Shown here: positions 53,137 through 61,910 of the stretch, in pieces
Position numbering within the stretch: the stretch's first letter is position 1
Layout of the letters: each line of letters begins with the position of its first letter
DNA from: Clostridia bacterium
GTDB taxonomy: Bacteria; Bacillota; Clostridia; Christensenellales; UBA3700
Length of the DNA: 64,000 bases
Reading direction: 5' to 3'
Assembly (NCBI GenBank): GCA_029061605.1
Contig: JAIDRT010000035.1
Coordinates: 17,132-81,131, forward strand
Program-made: the position numbers and the translations under genes
The notes under the pieces: generated by a model
Told to the model about the DNA's origin: nothing
The model's database searches: none
Seen by the model: the letters and a program-made list of their open reading frames with translations, nothing else

Positions 53137-54890
53137 TATTCAAGTTCCTCCTTTGACAATTGCGAATAGGCTATCTGACGGTATACGTCGCAATTTTGCA
53201 TAAGTTCGTCGTGCTTGCCTTGCCCGACTATCTTGCCCTCGTCAAGTACGATAATCCTGTCAGCGTCGCGTATAGTTCCTATTCTCTGCGCAACTATAAT
53301 TCTCGTGGAGTCTTTGCACTCCTTATCTAGCGCGTCGCGTAGCATCTTGTCAGTCTTGTAGTCCAATGCGGAAAACGAGTCGTCGAATATAAGTATCTCA
53401 GGTTTTCTGGCAATGGCTCTGGCAATAGACAGCCTCTGCTTTTGGCCGCCTGACAGATTGGCTCCGCCTTGAGCGACGTAAGAGTTGACGCCGCTTTCTT
53501 TATCTTTGACAAATTCCCACGCTTGCGCGGTCTTTATCGCATTCTCCACGTCTTCGTCATTGATTTGAGTAATACCGTCTCCAAAAGCCACGTTGGAGGC
53601 TATCGTACCTGAAAACAACGTTGCCTTTTGCGAAATATATCCTATCTTGTTGCGCAAAGCCTCCTGCTTATACTCCTTGACGTTTCTGCCGTCAACAAGC
53701 ACTTCTCCGCCGCTTACGTCGTAAAATCTCGGCACAAGATTGATAATACTGCTTTTTCCGCAACCTGTCGCGCCTATCAGCGCAACCGTCTCGCCCTTGC
53801 TTGCCTTAAACGATATGCCTTCAACAGCGTTGGAGTCTGCATTAGGATAAGCAAAACTTACGTCTTTAAATTCCACTTCTCCAAACGCGCCTTCTACGCC
53901 CTGCTCTGCTTCTCCGTCGGTTATCGCTATATCGGTGCTCAACACCTCATTGATACGCTTTGCAGCAACTTGCGCTCTTGGCATCAATATAAATATCATA
54001 ACTAGCATCATAAACGCCATAAGCACTTGCACTGCGTATTGCAAAAATACTACCATATCGGAAAAGAGTGATATTCTGTCCATCATTGCGGCTTTGTTGA
54101 TAATCACTGCGCCTATCCAATATATAGAAAGCGACAAACCGCTCAAAATCAACTGAATACTAGGCATCAAGAATGACATAACGCGTCCGGTAAATAGCGA
54201 CGTGCCTGTCAATACGTCGTTGGCTTTCTTGAACTTCTCTTCTTGATACTCCTCGGCATTATACGCTCTGACTACCCTTAAGCCGGTAAGATTTTCTCTC
54301 GTCACACGGTTTACGTCGTCAGTAAGAGTCTGCATCTTCTTAAACTTGGGAAGAGCAAGCGAAGTACATAAGAGCACCACTGCAAGCAATGCAATTACTC
54401 CAATGCCGGTAGCCAAAGTCCATTGAGGGCTTCCCGCCGATATCTTGCAAATTGCCCACACCGCCGTGATAGGCGCTTTTACTATGACCTGCAATCCAAG
54501 AGTAATGAGCATCTGCACTTGCGTGACGTCGTTGGTCGACCTTGTGATAAGACTTGCCGTAGAAAACTTGTTTATTTCACGCATTGAAAAACTCTGGACT
54601 TTGCTAAACAAATTTGCTCTCAAAGTTGCTCCAAAGTTTGAGGCTATCCTCGACGCTATCAGCGCAACCGCTACGGAACACAGCAAACTTCCCAACGCAA
54701 AGCCTAGCATTTTTGCGCCGGCTATCCATACGTCTTTCATTGCGCTTCCCGGCGTCTGCACAAGTCTTGTGATTTCCGACATATACTCGGGCATCGTCAT
54801 CTCGCACCACACGGTGAGCGTAATAAATGCGACAGCCAGAATGACCAATATCCATTCTACGACTGTAAATTTTTTAATCAACTTTAACAT
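53136..54890 (-). CDS. ABC exporter subunit with degenerate ATPase site (second module)
   Basis: 584 aa. Walker A GATGCGKSS and signature LSGGQKQR are intact, but the Walker B Glu is Asp (LIFDDSFSALD) and the H-loop His is Gln (IVAQRIGT). This is the same degenerate pattern as the 6005-7771 protein, in the same gene order: MarR, degenerate subunit, canonical subunit. GGAGG precedes the ATG. A MarR-type operator (54953-54965) lies upstream of it, so it may have its own regulated promoter. Confidence 0.92.
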   Translation of the reverse strand: MLKLIKKFTVVEWILVILAVAFITLTVWCEMTMPEYMSEITRLVQTPGSAMKDVWIAGAKMLGFALGSLLCSVAVALIASRIASNFGATLRANLFSKVQSFSMREINKFSTASLITRSTNDVTQVQMLITLGLQVIVKAPITAVWAICKISAGSPQWTLATGIGVIALLAVVLLCTSLALPKFKKMQTLTDDVNRVTRENLTGLRVVRAYNAEEYQEEKFKKANDVLTGTSLFTGRVMSFLMPSIQLILSGLSLSIYWIGAVIINKAAMMDRISLFSDMVVFLQYAVQVLMAFMMLVMIFILMPRAQVAAKRINEVLSTDIAITDGEAEQGVEGAFGEVEFKDVSFAYPNADSNAVEGISFKASKGETVALIGATGCGKSSIINLVPRFYDVSGGEVLVDGRNVKEYKQEALRNKIGYISQKATLFSGTIASNVAFGDGITQINDEDVENAIKTAQAWEFVKDKESGVNSYVAQGGANLSGGQKQRLSIARAIARKPEILIFDDSFSALDYKTDKMLRDALDKECKDSTRIIVAQRIGTIRDADRIIVLDEGKIVGQGKHDELMQNCDVYRQIAYSQLSKEELE

Positions 54891-54952
54891 TCATAACCTC
54901 CATACTTTTGCTCTTTTAATCTAATCTTTGCATCTATTTTTCATAAATTTTA

Positions 54953-54965
54953 CTAACTGGGTTAG
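54953..54965. promoter_or_regulatory. Second MarR-type operator (CTAAC-TGG-GTTAG)
   Basis: Inverted arms CTAAC/GTTAG with a 3-bp centre, between the marR stop and the ABC start. The same arms occur at 55483-55495 beside the marR promoter. A weak promoter (TTGGCA, then TAAAAT) may overlap it. Confidence 0.6.
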
Positions 54966-54975
54966 ATATTTTGCC

Positions 54976-55001
54976 AAAATAAAACAGACTTCGCAGTCCG
55001 A
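54976..55001 (-). terminator. Intrinsic terminator after the second marR
   Basis: CGGACT and AGTCTG (54995-55000 with 54985-54990, one wobble) with a 4-nt loop, followed by TTTTATTTT on the minus strand. Some transcripts would end before the ABC genes. Confidence 0.6.
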
Positions 55002-55002
55002 T

Positions 55003-55461
55003 TTATTTTTTCATCTTGAGAAAATCAGGCGGTGGCGGTTGAATCTCAACGAATACTTTCTTAATTTCGTCAGACAACTCGATATACGTTCTTATTTTCT
55101 CCATTCCCAACACGTCAATAACTTTAGATAGATGTTCTATAATCAAGTTGCGAATTTGTGATATTGTTTCTCTTCCATTATCAGTGAGGGAAATCGATAT
55201 TATTCTCGCGTCGTCTTTGTCTACGCTTCGCTCAATCAAATTCTTTGCAACCATTTTTTTAAGCAGGACCGCAACTCGCGCCGTACTGACGTTCATCTTC
55301 TTGGCAATATCTCCGCAAGTAATTCTCCCATCCGCTTCGTCAAGAATTTTAAGCACTGCTCCTATGCCTGCGTGAGTATCGTTCATTTTGTTGTTGAATT
55401 CTGTCGGTTGAGATTCGCTGAGTCTTTTAAAGACATATTCAACGTCTTTAATGTCTGCCAT
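55003..55461 (-). CDS. MarR-family regulator of the second ABC module
   Basis: 152 aa winged helix-turn-helix: RITCGDIAKKMNVSTARVAV (about 50-69), the wing DKDDARIISISLTDNG (about 86-101), with dimerisation helices at both ends. It shares the CTAAC operator logic with the ABC genes it precedes. A 112-bp gap separates it from the first ABC gene. Ligand unknown. Confidence 0.9.
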   Translation of the reverse strand: MADIKDVEYVFKRLSESQPTEFNNKMNDTHAGIGAVLKILDEADGRITCGDIAKKMNVSTARVAVLLKKMVAKNLIERSVDKDDARIISISLTDNGRETISQIRNLIIEHLSKVIDVLGMEKIRTYIELSDEIKKVFVEIQPPPPDFLKMKK

Positions 55462-55482
55462 TTTACTTTCCCTCTTCTTTTG

Positions 55483-55495
55483 CTAACCTAGTTAG
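55483..55495. promoter_or_regulatory. MarR-type operator (CTAAC-CTA-GTTAG)
   Basis: Inverted arms directly downstream of the -10 box of the marR promoter, where a bound repressor would block initiation. Confidence 0.7.
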
Positions 55496-55524
55496 ATTAT
55501 ATGCAAGAGAAACAACTTTGTCAA
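55496..55524 (-). promoter_or_regulatory. Promoter of the second marR-ABC module
   Basis: TTGACA (55519-55524) and TATAAT (55496-55501) on the minus strand, 17-bp spacer. Confidence 0.88.
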
Positions 55525-55553
55525 TATATTTAATGTAAATAGTGTGTCAATTT

Positions 55554-57668
55554 TTAGTTGAATTTTTTCAAAATTGATTTATAAGCCTCTAAATTTTGAA
55601 TGACTTCTATCGTTGCGGAAGTTGCGCCCTTATCCTCCTCTGCTGAAGAATAATCGCCCTCGTCCGTCACCGCAGCGCCAAACGCGCTTGATGAATTTGA
55701 CAAATAGTAATTGCTGTCAAAATTATGATATTCAATATCATTATTCAAAGTATAAGAATTGTTTTCGTAAATATTTTTAGCGCATACTCCAACGATATTG
55801 CCAAAATAATTGACATTTGACGCAATCTCACCGACAAAATAACTGCCTGTGACCCCTCCGCCGAAGTATAACTGACCGCTTTGCAATTCAATCCCCACTT
55901 CGTCTACGTATCCGACGATACCTCCAACGCAAGCGACGCCGTCGCCTATTGCGGTTACGTTTATTTTATTTTGGCTTATGCAATTGAGGGTATCACCCCA
56001 GGCAAAACTATACCCTGTCAAGGTGAGCGTATAGTATATTTCGCTATATCCCAATATGCCGCCGGCGTAAATACTGTCGGCAGTAACCGTTATATCCCCG
56101 CTTGAAAGACAGTCGGTTATTCTAGCGTATGAATGAGCAGATATTCCGCCTACGTACGCTTCGCCTTTGCCAACAGCCGTTATTGAGCCGCTGTTTTTAC
56201 AACCGCCGATAGTGTTGTTGTTCAAATACGCTATGCCTGCCACCGAAACTGTGGGCAACTTGCTGTCCTGCTCGATTTTATCACAATTAGATACCGCGGA
56301 AAGCCTACCTAAATTATGGCAATCCTCCACCACGTAAGTGTTACGCGAAACAATTCCGCATACTATGGGATTCCAACCTGCGTCTGCTGACGTCTGCGAT
56401 AAGTCGGCTTGGTTTACGTTGCCTGAGAGCAGACCGCTATTGAGAGAACATACGCCGGCAATGTCAAAAGTATCGGCAACAATTTGACCTGTCACTTTGC
56501 AATCTTGCAAATATCCGTTGTTGATACCCGCTACGCCGCCGAATACGGCATTGGCGCTTGCCTCGCCGACAAGAGAAAACTGAGAATAATTTACAACGCA
56601 ATTCTTGACAGTTCCCGCAGAGTTGCTATTTCTCACGTAATTTTGAAGCACTAATCCTGCAAAGTTAAGTTCTTCCGCAACTTCAGTAGCCGTTGCTAAT
56701 GCGCTTATCTTTCCGCTAGCGTTGACGGTGACGTTCTCTATCACACCGTAATTAGTCAACGCAACAAAAGCCGTCGCCTCCGACGTCGACAAATCGGCGT
56801 TTACGTTGAAAGTCACGTTCTCTATCTTAGCGCTTTCGGAAATCAAAGTGAAAATTGCTTTTCCTGAACTTTCTATAGTCAAGTCGGACATATTCCCATT
56901 GAACGTTTTTATAGTCGCTCCTTTTTGAAAAATCAATTTATGTCCGTTACCTATTAAAGTACAGTTGACTTCTTCAATAGAGCAATTCTTCGGCACGTAT
57001 AGATCTTGATCAAGAGTATACGTCTCGTATGCCGTCAAATCATAATATTTATCAAGACGCACCGGCGCAAAAACAGAGGAAATAACCGACGAAGTTATGA
57101 TTATTGCGATTACTAATACCACGCTCAAACATATCGTGGCGATCCTCTTTTTTTCGCGGTAACTCAAAGGACGTCTGTCAATAACAATTTTGCCGACTTC
57201 AAATTTTATATTAAGAGAATATTTGATGTAATAAATAGACTTTAGACGTTCCTTGATCTCTGAAGATAAGTTGGTCATAGGATACACGTCCTTCAAATGC
57301 TTGGTCTTATCCAAAATCAAAAGCATTTCAAGCGGAGACACAACCTCGTTGAAATATAATCTCAAGCACTTGCCTGCCTTAGCGGAAAACTTTTTTGACA
57401 CTTCCAAAGGCTCTCCAAAATCTTTGACGTTCAAACTCTTTGATACGTCAGCAGATTCACGCAATGCTTTATAGGTGGTGATTTGCAAAAACTTATCTTC
57501 GTATGCGGAAAGTATCTTGCGCGACTTATAGAGATACAATAAAGAAAGCACGGGAAATCTACCAAGGCGGTATGAGCCGCATTGGGTAGTGTCCATCAAA
57601 GCGTCAAATGCTTTTAAATCATCTTTTTTTATTGCATTAAGCAAGTTCTCTTCGTTTAATTGCGCCAT
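55554..57668 (-). CDS. Single-pass membrane protein with GLUG-like extracellular repeats
   Basis: 704 aa. Residues about 1-170 have no signal peptide and look cytoplasmic and helical. A membrane helix (about 175-199, ICLSVVLVIAIIITSSVISS) follows, so the large C-terminal part is outside. That part has repeats of the form GTVKNCVVNYS, GYLQDCKVTGQI, and (A/G)GI-N-(N/S)G spacing, resembling GLUG/right-handed beta-helix surface proteins. Last gene of a four-gene operon, 15 bp after the coiled-coil gene. Role unknown; an inside-to-outside sensor or adhesin is possible. Confidence 0.8.
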   Translation of the reverse strand: MAQLNEENLLNAIKKDDLKAFDALMDTTQCGSYRLGRFPVLSLLYLYKSRKILSAYEDKFLQITTYKALRESADVSKSLNVKDFGEPLEVSKKFSAKAGKCLRLYFNEVVSPLEMLLILDKTKHLKDVYPMTNLSSEIKERLKSIYYIKYSLNIKFEVGKIVIDRRPLSYREKKRIATICLSVVLVIAIIITSSVISSVFAPVRLDKYYDLTAYETYTLDQDLYVPKNCSIEEVNCTLIGNGHKLIFQKGATIKTFNGNMSDLTIESSGKAIFTLISESAKIENVTFNVNADLSTSEATAFVALTNYGVIENVTVNASGKISALATATEVAEELNFAGLVLQNYVRNSNSAGTVKNCVVNYSQFSLVGEASANAVFGGVAGINNGYLQDCKVTGQIVADTFDIAGVCSLNSGLLSGNVNQADLSQTSADAGWNPIVCGIVSRNTYVVEDCHNLGRLSAVSNCDKIEQDSKLPTVSVAGIAYLNNNTIGGCKNSGSITAVGKGEAYVGGISAHSYARITDCLSSGDITVTADSIYAGGILGYSEIYYTLTLTGYSFAWGDTLNCISQNKINVTAIGDGVACVGGIVGYVDEVGIELQSGQLYFGGGVTGSYFVGEIASNVNYFGNIVGVCAKNIYENNSYTLNNDIEYHNFDSNYYLSNSSSAFGAAVTDEGDYSSAEEDKGATSATIEVIQNLEAYKSILKKFN

Positions 57669-57683
57669 AATTCCTTATCAACG

Positions 57684-58412
57684 TTATTTCTTCTTGATTT
57701 TAACCTTTCTGTCTGCCGCCCACTTGTCAAAAGCGTCGAACAGATATTCCTCGTTTACGCTGCTGCCCTCTACCAACTTTTTCAAAAGCGCCGACGTTTG
57801 AGAAAACTCCGATATAAGCGTGGCAATATCCTTGCCTTGCTCGGCAACAGCCGTCGACAGTTCTTCGTTTTCCTTGCGTATTGTCTCTATTTTTTCTGCG
57901 TTTTGCTTTAGGACGGACGCAATATCTTTATTGATAAAGTCGCTAATCCTTTCGACGTTCTTATTGTAGCCGTCAAGCGATTTTTGCAATTCTTTGAGAT
58001 TGTAAGACGACTTCTTTTCCGTAATGAGATTATCTATCTGCGCAAGTTGGCTTTGCGCGCTCTTCTCGATTTTGCCAAGCGAATCTATTCTGTTGACGAC
58101 TTCGGAAAAACGCGAAGACATCTCATTTACCGCTTGAGCGTATTTCTCACTCGAAGCGGCGTATTCTTCAATCCTTCTGCCAAGTTCCTGTCCGCTCTTC
58201 GCCTGCGCGTTGATAGTTGAGTGAACTTTTTCCAGTTGATTTGCGGCATTGCCCGAAAAACTCTTTGTGAGGTTGTCAAGGTCATTGCGTATTTCTTCAT
58301 ACGACTTGCTCACAGAATGTAAACTCTCCTGCAAAGGCGCAAGCAAGTTGCGGTACGCAACAAAACTGTCTATAAGTTCTTTAATAGAATTTTCGCTGAT
58401 TTTTTCGCTCAT
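57684..58412 (-). CDS. Coiled-coil protein, unknown
   Basis: 242 aa, almost entirely helical with heptad-like patterns (for example LHSVSKSYEEIRNDLDNLTK and EKIETIRKENEELSTAVAEQ). It has no signal peptide or membrane helix and ends in KVKIKKK. No family motif is recognised. Its start overlaps the helicase stop by 4 bp, so the two are translated together; it may be a structural or adaptor partner of the helicase or of the membrane protein. Confidence 0.8.
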   Translation of the reverse strand: MSEKISENSIKELIDSFVAYRNLLAPLQESLHSVSKSYEEIRNDLDNLTKSFSGNAANQLEKVHSTINAQAKSGQELGRRIEEYAASSEKYAQAVNEMSSRFSEVVNRIDSLGKIEKSAQSQLAQIDNLITEKKSSYNLKELQKSLDGYNKNVERISDFINKDIASVLKQNAEKIETIRKENEELSTAVAEQGKDIATLISEFSQTSALLKKLVEGSSVNEEYLFDAFDKWAADRKVKIKKK

Positions 58413-60796
58413 TGTCTTTTCCTCTTCAAATTAATGTTTGCGGCTTTTAAGTTTGCCGCTATTTCACTGCAATCGTTATTGAGTGTGTCAATTATTATTT
58501 TCTTTGCTACGTCGTTGTCCTCGACCAAGGTATAAAACCTCACTATATCGGGGTCCAGCGCGCCTCCGCCCTTTGCGCAAGCGTCCATCAAAGGGAACAA
58601 CTGCTCGTCGCCCGAGCGAGTAAACATCTCGCGCGCTTCCGTGTCCATACCCTGTCGCCAGTATTCTATGCCTGCATCGCGTATCTTGCCGTAACGCAAA
58701 TATTGCTCGTGGACGGAAATATATACAAGTTGTTTTTTACGCAATTCGTCTGAAGACAGCCTGTCCGCAGTATTCCGCGCGTTTTCGTATTGTTCAAGCG
58801 AACAAAACTTTTGTATTCTCGCGATAAATTCGTCGTCGTCAATCTCTATTCTGCCTGCGATATCTTTTAGATACGCAAGCGCGCTGTCCTTGTTCTTTCG
58901 CTCAAAACATTCGTTGAAAAGCGCATTGAAAGATTCGGGATAGTCGGATTCCACAACGAAAAGATACTGTCTTGCGCGCGATATGCCCACGTAAAACAAA
59001 TTGAAGTAATATCTAAAGACGGAATTTTCGTCGGCAGTCTTTCTATTGAGCGACATATTGTGAAGATACCGCCACTTATCGGCGTTGTCGCTCAATACGT
59101 CGGCAAGGATGACGGTATTGCGCTCCAAGCCCTTTGCTTCCGCTACCGTAAGAATCTCTATCTTGCCCAATACTTTTTTGAGTTCTTCTTTTTTCTTTTG
59201 CGAAGCCACGACGACGGTAATATTTTCAAACCTCTTATCTCCGAAAGAATAAACGAAATTTTTATCTTTTACCAATACTGCCGCAGACGGCAATGGCGAC
59301 GCAACGCTTTCCCCCTTAAGGACAAAACTGTGCGTGCCGAATCTCTGCATATTCATTTCGCCAAGTTTTTGAGCGATTCTTTCTATTCTTTGAGTACTGC
59401 GATAATTGTGCGTAAGTTGGTTTACTCCAGTAACGTCACCGTACATAAGTCGCTTTAGATATCCAAAATTAAAATACGACGGATTGATCATTTGCAACGC
59501 GTCGCCTACGCAGAACAATTTGCGGCACAACTGCTTCATAAGACATAGATTTACCTGCGTAAAGTCCTGCACCTCGTCGATCACGCCCACGGAGTACTTG
59601 GGCGCCGAAACTTTGCTCAAAATTTCTCGGCTCATAAAGTTGTTGTCGGTGTAACCGCGTTTTTTCAAAAACTCCAAATAGTCAACGGCTATTGAATAAA
59701 TGACGTCGCATTCGCGCTGCGTAAAACTGTCTTTTCTCGCCTCTATATACTCTCCTCTCCCCATCATATCGCGAGGCGCGTCAAGTTCGTACTTGCCGAA
59801 AATCATTCCGTAAATCTCTTTGTAAATTATCTCGGAAGATATATGCTTTATCTTTTCCAGCGCGCCTGAAAGACGATAGTTCTTTCCCGATCCTAAATAT
59901 TCTTTGAGGAATACGCTTTCGCCTGCCACGCGCTTCGTGTCAAACATATTGCCGTAGATGTCCTCTATCAAAAGATACTCTACCTTTTCTTTCAAAAAAG
60001 TCGCGACACGCTTTAATGCGGATATTATCTCTCCGTCCTCGTCGACAGAAAAGAGTATGCCGAGTTTGTTCTCCACCGCTTTTTTGTGGTCTCTGTCAAG
60101 GAATATTACGTTGCCGCTTTCATACGCCGAGATAAAGCCGTCGATATTCTTTGAAAACAATTGCACACGCTCGCGCGTTTCGCTCAACAGACCGCGTGAA
60201 AACGTGGTATACAACACCGCTCCGCGATAATTTCGGCAAGCGCAATATACGATTTTTTCTACGCAAACGTTGGTCTTGCCGCTGCCGGCAACGCCTTGCA
60301 CAAGCATATTGGCGTCTTCGGTCTCGACGATTTTGCGTTGTGTTGAATTGAGAAAAGGAAAGTTGACGATACCGTCTGAGCCCGACACGAGATAAAGTCT
60401 CGTCAAATCCTCTTCAGTGACAGCGTCGCGAGTATCGCGCAAAATAAGCGCAACCTTGCTATGCGAAGAGATATACTCATTAAGCCGCCTGTCAGTTCCG
60501 CCCTCGATAGAATTTGCGCTTAAGAATTTATAGAATACGATATCGCCGTCAGACAGCCTATTGTCTCCGCCCTTTTTGCGAAAGAAAAGAGTATAAAGCC
60601 CATCATCCGTCTGCGCTGTAAAACAACCGTCGGCAAGCGCTACGTTCTCTCTGAATATACTCTCCGCAACACGCGATATAAAGGCGTCAATAGCAATTAT
60701 CCTGCGCGTCAACGTGATAAATCCTTCGGTCTTGTATACCGACCGAATTGATGAGAGCGCTATCTTTCTTGTGTCTGCCGTAATTTGTTGTATCAT
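58409..60796 (-). CDS. Superfamily 1 helicase-like ATPase (UvrD/Rep type)
   Basis: 795 aa. Q-motif-like LNSTQRKIV (about 149-157), Walker A GVAGSGKT (168-175), Walker B IDEVQD (near 418), motif III/IV region GDALQMIN, and the C-terminal motif VGISRARQYLFVVE (VI) are in SF1A order. The N-terminal 140 residues are unusual for UvrD. After the motor, about 160 residues form an alpha-helical, TPR-like tail. The gene overlaps the release-factor-like start region by 4 bp upstream and the coiled-coil gene by 4 bp downstream. Substrate (DNA or RNA) not known. Confidence 0.87.
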   Translation of the reverse strand: MIQQITADTRKIALSSIRSVYKTEGFITLTRRIIAIDAFISRVAESIFRENVALADGCFTAQTDDGLYTLFFRKKGGDNRLSDGDIVFYKFLSANSIEGGTDRRLNEYISSHSKVALILRDTRDAVTEEDLTRLYLVSGSDGIVNFPFLNSTQRKIVETEDANMLVQGVAGSGKTNVCVEKIVYCACRNYRGAVLYTTFSRGLLSETRERVQLFSKNIDGFISAYESGNVIFLDRDHKKAVENKLGILFSVDEDGEIISALKRVATFLKEKVEYLLIEDIYGNMFDTKRVAGESVFLKEYLGSGKNYRLSGALEKIKHISSEIIYKEIYGMIFGKYELDAPRDMMGRGEYIEARKDSFTQRECDVIYSIAVDYLEFLKKRGYTDNNFMSREILSKVSAPKYSVGVIDEVQDFTQVNLCLMKQLCRKLFCVGDALQMINPSYFNFGYLKRLMYGDVTGVNQLTHNYRSTQRIERIAQKLGEMNMQRFGTHSFVLKGESVASPLPSAAVLVKDKNFVYSFGDKRFENITVVVASQKKKEELKKVLGKIEILTVAEAKGLERNTVILADVLSDNADKWRYLHNMSLNRKTADENSVFRYYFNLFYVGISRARQYLFVVESDYPESFNALFNECFERKNKDSALAYLKDIAGRIEIDDDEFIARIQKFCSLEQYENARNTADRLSSDELRKKQLVYISVHEQYLRYGKIRDAGIEYWRQGMDTEAREMFTRSGDEQLFPLMDACAKGGGALDPDIVRFYTLVEDNDVAKKIIIDTLNNDCSEIAANLKAANINLKRKRQ

Positions 60797-61797
60797 AATG
60801 CTATTAGTCCGTTTATATACGAATTGAACTGCTCGTCTGTAAACGGAAAGGCAACCTTAGAAAAGGCTTTAAGTCTCATATCCGTCATAGTGTTGCTCGC
60901 CAAATCAAAGGATATTGGCGTATTCTTTTTAGAATATTGAGCAAAAACGTCCGCTTCAATACGCTTTTTCTCTGACTGCTCGTTGATTTCTTTTAAACGC
61001 TTTTGGATATTTTCCAAAGCGCGCCGTTTATTTTTGAGTTGTGACCGCTCGTCCTGACAAACGACAACAAGACCTGTCGGCAAGTGCGTCACGCGTATAG
61101 CAGTCTCCACCTTGTTGACGTTCTGACCGCCTGCTCCGCTGGAGTGAAAGACGTCTATCTTTAAATCTTTCTCCGCAATCTTTTCTACACTCGCAGAGGG
61201 CGTCACAGCAAAACACAACTCCTCGCTTCCCAACTGCTTATAGACCTTATGCGCTCCGGTAAGAGGCGTAAGCCGTGTGATCACGTCGACGCCTTCTGCA
61301 ACGAAAGATATTTCCTCAACGTATCCGCCCTTTGCTCTCACAATATTTTCGTCATCTATCTTGGCTCCGCGCGAAAACAAGTCGGACTTGATAAGATCAT
61401 ACAGCGCCACTCCCAATTTATACGAGCCTTCTTTAAATTTAAATCTGCAATACGCTCGCTCTTGAGTATGCGCGCACCCCAAAGCGTCCGCAAGTGACGA
61501 AGACAGTTGCGAAGCCTTTCGTTTTAAAGAATAAATTTCTTCATAAATAGACGTTCGTTCTTCATTAGAATTAGCGTCAGAAAGCAATTCGTAACAAGTC
61601 TTTTCCTCTTCAAGCACGGATTTGAGAGCGCAAAGTTTGTCATTTAAAGATTTGAGATTGTTGTACTTTGATAAAACAGACAAATAATACGCCTTATCAG
61701 CCTGCACTTCGGGATATTCCAAAAGTTCTTCAGTTTCGTCCAAACAATCAATGGCTCTTTCCGCCGCGCTGATCACATCGCCGTAGATTCCGTACAT
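60793..61797 (-). CDS. Peptide chain release factor-like protein without codon-recognition motif
   Basis: 334 aa. The catalytic domain is intact: FHSSGAGGQNVNKVETAIRV (GGQ at 223-225) followed by CQDERSQLKNKRRALE and the basic C-terminal half. The N-terminal helical part (about 1-110) resembles the release-factor PCRF region. The segment where RF1 has its PxT loop and the HTS block, and RF2 its SPF, is shortened and altered (HKVYKQLGSEELCFAVTPSA), so stop-codon reading is unlikely. It may act in ribosome rescue, as the RF-like factors PrfH and ArfB do. The start ATG has a TACAAT 6 nt upstream and no ribosome site. First of a four-gene operon. Confidence 0.82.
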   Translation of the reverse strand: MYGIYGDVISAAERAIDCLDETEELLEYPEVQADKAYYLSVLSKYNNLKSLNDKLCALKSVLEEEKTCYELLSDANSNEERTSIYEEIYSLKRKASQLSSSLADALGCAHTQERAYCRFKFKEGSYKLGVALYDLIKSDLFSRGAKIDDENIVRAKGGYVEEISFVAEGVDVITRLTPLTGAHKVYKQLGSEELCFAVTPSASVEKIAEKDLKIDVFHSSGAGGQNVNKVETAIRVTHLPTGLVVVCQDERSQLKNKRRALENIQKRLKEINEQSEKKRIEADVFAQYSKKNTPISFDLASNTMTDMRLKAFSKVAFPFTDEQFNSYINGLIAL

Positions 61798-61803
61798 AAA
61801 GTT

Positions 61804-61832
61804 ATTGTATCATTATTTCTTTAATAAGTCAA
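61804..61832 (-). promoter_or_regulatory. Promoter directly before the release-factor-like gene
   Basis: TTGACT (61827-61832), 17 bp, TACAAT (61804-61809) with TGA before it (extended -10), then 6 nt and the ATG at 61797. Leaderless arrangement. Confidence 0.75.
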
Positions 61833-61846
61833 TAAGTGTGTCCAAG

Positions 61847-61890
61847 TAAAAATTGACGCACCTAATAAGCGAATTGCTTTAGATGCGTCA
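61847..61890 (-). terminator. Terminator after the 61952-62878 gene
   Basis: TGACGCA and TGCGTCA arms (61884-61890 and 61854-61860) around an internal AGC/GCT pairing, followed by ATTTTT on the minus strand. Confidence 0.75.
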
Positions 61891-61910
61891 TTTAAGTATT
61901 GTCAAAATAC

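Noticed and set aside
60793-61797. Normal RF2 with a programmed frameshift
   Set aside because: The frame is uninterrupted, no early in-frame stop with a Shine-Dalgarno-like slip site is seen, and the SPF motif is absent.
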